Part shown: piece by piece, positions 6,661 through 9,929 of the stretch
Position numbering within the stretch: the stretch's first letter is position 1
Layout: each line of letters opens with the position of its first letter
NCBI GenBank assembly: GCA_964423195.1
Contig: CAYRDY010000077.1
Coordinates: 1-9,929, forward strand
Source of the DNA: CAKRHR01 sp964423195
GTDB taxonomy: Bacteria > Bacillota > Clostridia > Lachnospirales > Lachnospiraceae
Length of the DNA stretch: 9,929 nt
Direction of reading: 5' to 3'
The notes under the pieces: model-generated
Database searches by the model: none
What the model saw: the letters and a program-made list of their open reading frames with translations, nothing else
What the model was told of the DNA's origin: nothing
Translations under genes and position numbers: made by a program

Positions 6661-6736
6661 GATACTGACTTAGAAAAACCGCCTGACTACACTTTAAAGA
6701 TGCTGACTTAGAAAAGCCGCCTGACTACACTTTAAA
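6661..6736 (+). repeat. 38-bp tandem duplication ahead of the transporter operon
   Basis: Units 6661-6698 and 6699-6736 differ at only two positions, both A/G transitions. Each unit contains CTGACT twice, so CTGACT occurs at 6665, 6683, 6703 and 6721, with 18-20 bp between starts (about two helical turns). Each unit can also be read as a weak promoter: CTGACT, 17 bp, TACACT. The second copy would start transcription near 6738, just ahead of the AGGGG binding site (6741-6745) of the hydrolase gene. The duplication is certain; its role as promoter or operator is inferred. Confidence 0.9.
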
Positions 6737-6752
6737 AAAGAGGGGAATAGAA

Positions 6753-7769
6753 ATGACGAGAGAACAAATTCAGGAACTCATTCTGCCGGACGGACATTAC
6801 GCAAAACTCATGGATACCGTCGTAGAGCCATATCTTGCGGAACACATGACGGCACACTTTGCCGAGCGGGAAGCCGGCAAAAAGATCTTTTATATCAAGG
6901 GCATGGTGGAGGATCCCCGCGGGCTCGTGATCATTTCCCACGGCTACACGGAAACGATCGAAAAATACAAAGAAATCATTTATTATTTTCTGAAAGCCGG
7001 ATACTGTGTCTATATGCCGGAACACTGCGGACACGGTCGCAGCTATCGGCTGACGGACGACCCTTCGCTGGTGCATGTCGATGATTACCACCGATATGTC
7101 AATGATCTGCTTTTCATCACAAGGCTGGGGGCAAAGGAGAATCCCGGCCTGCCAATCTATCTCTTTGGCCACTCCATGGGCGGTGGGATCGCGGCGGCAA
7201 CGGCGGCAGCGGACCCGAAACTGTTTCAACGGGTGATCCTGAACTCGCCGATGATCCGGCCAAGTACGGGAGATGTCCCGTGGATGATCGCCGGGGCTTT
7301 TGTCCTCTTCCAGTGCAAAATCGGAAATGAGAGAGCCTATGTGATGGGACATCAGCCATATCAGGGCAAAGAGCCGTTTGAGGACAGCGCGGCCACATCC
7401 CGCGAGCGCTTTGACTATTACCAGGAGAAAAAATTTCGGGAACCTCTGTTCCAGATGTCGGCGGCGTCCTACGGATGGTCGCTCGCGGCAACGCGCTTAA
7501 GCTGTGATCTTTTGCTGACGGGTTGGAAAAAGATCTCCTGCCCTGTGCTGATTTTCGAGGCGGAGGAAGATCAGTTTGTCTCGCTCAAAGCGATCCAGAG
7601 CTTCGCGCGCAAACTCCACCGCAGAAAAGATTCGTGGGTAAAATTGGTCCATATCCCGGAGAGCAAACATGAGACATTCTCATCCAGCCAGAAAATACTG
7701 GAGGCCTACTGGCTGAGGATCTTCCGGTTCCTTTCTCAGCCGACAGAGAAAGATCCAAATAAATCATGA
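6753..7769 (+). CDS. Alpha/beta hydrolase, lysophospholipase/monoacylglycerol-lipase-like
   Basis: The 338-residue protein has the full serine-hydrolase triad: Ser141 in GHSMGGG (139-145), Asp273 in EAEEDQFVS and His306 in SKHETF. It also has the oxyanion-hole HG (63-64) in VIISHGYTE and a GHGRS loop (93-97). This pattern fits the Hydrolase_4/PldB-like family acting on lysophospholipids, monoacylglycerols or other esters. No signal peptide is seen, so it acts in the cytoplasm. The ATG has AGGGG 7 nt upstream. The next gene begins 12 nt after its stop, which implies co-transcription with the importer. It might cleave an imported ester siderophore or be a lipid hydrolase unrelated to transport. 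It lacks the N-terminal domain of Fes-type enzymes. The fold and catalytic class are secure; the substrate is unknown. Confidence 0.9.
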   Translation: MTREQIQELILPDGHYAKLMDTVVEPYLAEHMTAHFAEREAGKKIFYIKGMVEDPRGLVIISHGYTETIEKYKEIIYYFLKAGYCVYMPEHCGHGRSYRLTDDPSLVHVDDYHRYVNDLLFITRLGAKENPGLPIYLFGHSMGGGIAAATAAADPKLFQRVILNSPMIRPSTGDVPWMIAGAFVLFQCKIGNERAYVMGHQPYQGKEPFEDSAATSRERFDYYQEKKFREPLFQMSAASYGWSLAATRLSCDLLLTGWKKISCPVLIFEAEEDQFVSLKAIQSFARKLHRRKDSWVKLVHIPESKHETFSSSQKILEAYWLRIFRFLSQPTEKDPNKS

Positions 7770-7781
7770 GAGGAGTACACT

Positions 7782-8864
7782 ATGAAATATACCAAAAAGC
7801 ACGCGGGACTTTTGGCGGCGGTCCTCGCCGTCCTCCTGCTGTCTGTGAGCGCATGCGGTCCGTCCAAAGGCGGCGATTCCCCTGATGCGAGTTCCCCTGA
7901 GACGGTCCAATCTGACAATTCATCCGAAGCGTCGGACGCCGCGGATTCCGGCGACTCATCCGAAGCGTCGAGCGCCGCGGATTCCGGCGACTCATCCGGA
8001 ACGGCGGACAATTCAGGCGATGATCAGACAGATTCGGCTGTCACTGTCACGGACATGACCGGACGTGAGATCACGCTGGACGAACCGGCCACCAGAGTGG
8101 TGGCATTGACCCCGGCCGACTGTGAAATTCTCTTTGCCATCGGCGCGGGCGACGCGCTGGTGGGCCGCGGGGAATACTGTGACTATCCAGCCGAGGTGGC
8201 GGATGTCCCGGCCGTCAATTCCGGTTCTGAGACAAATATTGAACAGATTCTGGCATTGGAGCCGCAGGTTCTGTTGATGGCCACCATGGCGCAGACCGAA
8301 GAACAGGTTCAACAGCTTGAGGATGCCGGCGTCCACGTCGTCGTCAGCGATGCCCAGGACATCGCGGGCACATATGACGCCATTGAGATGATCGGCGCGC
8401 TGATGGGCAGGGACGATGCGGCGGCATCCCTGGTTGAGGAGATGAAAGATTCTTTTGCCGATCTGTCGTCCAAGGCCACAGGCGATGGATCAAAATCTAT
8501 CTATTTTGAGGTCTCCCCGCTGGAGTATGGCCTATGGACGGCGGGCGCCAACACTTTCATGGATGAGGTGGCCGATATGCTTGGCGTCGCCAACTGCTTT
8601 GACGACGTGGATGGCTGGGGTTCTATCTCTGAGGAGCAGGTCCTGGAGCGCGATCCCGATTACATCATGACGATTACCATGTACTATGGCGAGGGGCCCA
8701 CTCCGGATGAGGAGATTGTGTCCCGTCCCGGCTGGGAAAATGTGACCGCGGTGAAAAATGGCATGATTTTGAACCTGCCGAACAATGAGTTGTCCAGGCC
8801 GGGTCCTCGACTTGTGGACGGTGCACAGGCACTCTACGATTTCATTTATGGGAACGCGGATTAA
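7782..8864 (+). CDS. ABC importer substrate-binding lipoprotein (BtuF/FepB/TroA-like; iron-siderophore, heme or cobalamin)
   Basis: The 360-residue precursor starts with a lipoprotein signal peptide: Lys-rich start, hydrophobic core, then lipobox VSAC with the lipid-modified Cys25. A Ser/Asp/Ala-rich spacer (about 30-85) with a 12-residue repeat tethers the binding domain to the membrane. The domain opens with VTVTDMTGREITLDEPATRVV and contains LTPADCEILFAIGAGDALVG and NIEQILALEPQVLLMA, the usual pattern of the class III binding proteins paired with FecCD permeases. The second lobe includes GWGSISEEQVLERDPDYIMT. AGGAG lies 6 nt before the ATG. The gene sits between the hydrolase and the permease genes. 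The ligand cannot be told from sequence; iron-siderophore, heme and cobalamin are all possible. Confidence 0.93.
   Translation: MKYTKKHAGLLAAVLAVLLLSVSACGPSKGGDSPDASSPETVQSDNSSEASDAADSGDSSEASSAADSGDSSGTADNSGDDQTDSAVTVTDMTGREITLDEPATRVVALTPADCEILFAIGAGDALVGRGEYCDYPAEVADVPAVNSGSETNIEQILALEPQVLLMATMAQTEEQVQQLEDAGVHVVVSDAQDIAGTYDAIEMIGALMGRDDAAASLVEEMKDSFADLSSKATGDGSKSIYFEVSPLEYGLWTAGANTFMDEVADMLGVANCFDDVDGWGSISEEQVLERDPDYIMTITMYYGEGPTPDEEIVSRPGWENVTAVKNGMILNLPNNELSRPGPRLVDGAQALYDFIYGNAD
7921..7992 (+). repeat. 36-bp tandem repeat in the lipoprotein tether
   Basis: Two 36-bp copies (7921-7956, 7957-7992) differ at two adjacent positions, and a degraded third copy begins at 7993. Each codes for about 12 residues of the type SSEASDAADSGD. 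The repeat lies in the flexible tether between the lipid anchor and the ligand-binding domain. Changes in copy number would alter tether length without breaking the frame. Confidence 0.85.
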
Positions 8865-8886
8865 GAGACCGGGAAGTGAAAAACCC

Positions 8887-9927
8887 ATGAGACAGCGGAC
8901 CGATCGGTTTCATTTATGGGAATACCTGTTATTCGCGATCGTGACGGTGGGGTTATTCTGCCTGTGCGTCTGCGTCGGGAGCGTCAATATCCCGCTTGGG
9001 GATACCCTTTCCGTCATCGGTGAGAGCATTCGGGCTCTGTTTGGGCATGCGGCGATGCCGCAGGGTCTGGATGCCTCTATCATCCTCTCCGTCCGTCTGC
9101 CGCGGGTGCTTTGCGTGGCCTTGAGCGGAGCAGCCCTGTCTCTGGCAGGCGGAGCCATGCAGGGGCTTCTTAAAAATCCGCTGGCGGACGGCTCCACCTT
9201 GGGCGTCTCGTCCGGGGCGGCCCTGGGTGCCGTGATCGCGATTGCCTTCGGCATCCGTATCCCACAGCTTCCCCTTGCGGGGACGATGGTGATGGCGATA
9301 TTGTTCGCGTTTTTATCTCTTCTGGTGATTCTGGCGCTGGCATACCGCCTGGACTACACCCTCTCTACCAATACCATTATTCTGGTCGGCGTTATTTTCT
9401 CCATGTTTGTGTCCAGCCTGATGAATATCATCGTCACTTTTGCGGCGGACCACATTCAGAGCATCACTTTCTGGACCATGGGAAGCCTGCAGGGAAAGGG
9501 CTATACCGATGTCGCGGTGCTGGGCGGGGCGCTGATCGTGTTCGGCGGCATCATTCTCCTCCACACACGGGAGCTGAACGCTTTCGCGGTCGGTGAGGAA
9601 AATGCCCGCAATATCGGTGTCAACGTGCGTCGGGTGCGCCTGACCATTCTCATTGCGGTGTCCGGACTCATCGGTGTGTGTGTGTCCATCGGCGGAACCA
9701 TCGGCTTTGTGGGCCTGGTGACGCCCCACATGGCCCGAATGATCGTGGGTCCGAACCACAGGCGGCTGCTGCCGGCATCCCTGTTTGGCGGCGCGGTGTT
9801 CCTGATGCTTGCGGATCTTGTGGCCCGCATTCTGCTGAATCCTGTGGAACTGCCGATTGGCGTGGTGACGAGCCTGGTGGGCGCGGTGGTCTTTGTGATT
9901 ATCTTTTATCAGACCAGAAAATCCTGA
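8887..9927 (+). CDS. FecCD/BtuC-family ABC transporter permease
   Basis: Taking the ATG at 8887 gives 346 residues, the usual length for this family; the frame opens further upstream but inside the preceding gene. A GGGAAG-like binding site lies about 10 nt before it. The protein has about ten hydrophobic segments. Family hallmarks are RLPRVLCVALSGAALSLAG (70-88), MQGLLKNPLADGSTLGVSSG (91-110), GFVGLVTPHMAR (273-284; the loop contacting the ATPase is nearby) and ELPIGVVTSLVG (321-332). It forms the dimeric membrane channel for an iron-siderophore, heme or cobalamin importer together with the lipoprotein 22 bp upstream. The gene is complete, ending two bases before the window edge. The ATPase gene is expected next. 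Confidence 0.95.
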   Translation: MRQRTDRFHLWEYLLFAIVTVGLFCLCVCVGSVNIPLGDTLSVIGESIRALFGHAAMPQGLDASIILSVRLPRVLCVALSGAALSLAGGAMQGLLKNPLADGSTLGVSSGAALGAVIAIAFGIRIPQLPLAGTMVMAILFAFLSLLVILALAYRLDYTLSTNTIILVGVIFSMFVSSLMNIIVTFAADHIQSITFWTMGSLQGKGYTDVAVLGGALIVFGGIILLHTRELNAFAVGEENARNIGVNVRRVRLTILIAVSGLIGVCVSIGGTIGFVGLVTPHMARMIVGPNHRRLLPASLFGGAVFLMLADLVARILLNPVELPIGVVTSLVGAVVFVIIFYQTRKS

Positions 9928-9929
9928 CA

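Larger units (their letters stand above)
6426..6752. other. Divergent AT-rich intergenic region
   Basis: This 327-bp spacer separates the 257-residue HTH gene from the transporter operon. It holds runs of A and T at 6480-6540 that could bend DNA, a minus-strand TATAAAAT at about 6513-6520 that may be the -10 of the HTH gene (no convincing -35), a plus-strand promoter (6629-6657) and a 38-bp tandem repeat (6661-6736). I see no canonical Fur box, DtxR/IdeR site, cobalamin riboswitch core or small gene. Confidence 0.7.

Noticed and set aside
6661..6736. A short CRISPR-like array
   Set aside because: The two units abut with no spacer between them, so it is a simple tandem duplication.
6426..6752. 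Fur/DtxR box or cobalamin riboswitch controlling the importer
   Set aside because: I looked for the usual iron-regulator palindromes and the conserved cobalamin riboswitch core and saw neither.
6732..7352. 206-residue minus-strand frame opposite the hydrolase gene
   Set aside because: The plus strand carries a full catalytic triad and a strong binding site; the antisense frame has no recognisable motif.

Overview
The window looks like chromosomal DNA of a low-to-mid-GC anaerobic Firmicute, most likely a Lachnospiraceae-type clostridium. The evidence is a PcrA with a long Gly/Ala/Ser-rich linker, a small acidic single-pass membrane protein beside it, a membrane-anchored SurA/PrsA-like protein, strong AGGAG-type ribosome binding sites, and GC-rich genes separated by AT-rich spacers. 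This assignment is inference from gene style; no rRNA or other phylogenetic marker is present.

Left half (1-6425) is read on the minus strand. In transcription order it holds an unrecognised 257-residue protein with an XRE-like helix-turn-helix, a 266-residue membrane-anchored SurA/PrsA-N-like protein behind a good promoter and a GC-rich foldable leader, the DNA helicase PcrA preceded by two hairpins, a 110-residue acidic membrane protein with its own extended -10 promoter and an operator-like dyad, a strong intrinsic terminator, an RlmD-type 23S rRNA uracil-5 methyltransferase, and the first 34 codons of a possible AT-richer gene at the window edge.

Right half (6753-9927) is read on the plus strand and is a compact three-gene operon: a cytoplasmic alpha/beta hydrolase, a lipoprotein substrate-binding protein of the BtuF/FepB class, and a FecCD/BtuC-family permease. 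The ATPase expected to complete this iron-siderophore, heme or cobalamin importer would lie just beyond the right edge. The two halves diverge from a 327-bp AT-rich spacer. It carries a sigma-A-like promoter and a 38-bp tandem duplication just ahead of the operon.

The genes are mostly housekeeping and transport. I do not see a clear undescribed defence or mobile system. The best leads are non-coding: the duplicated promoter/operator-like unit at 6661-6736, the foldable leader at 5524-5586, the double hairpin before pcrA, and a terminator that sits between the only visible upstream promoter and rlmD. Recurrent in-frame tandem DNA repeats in protein linkers (12, 87 and 36 bp periods) are a further theme.
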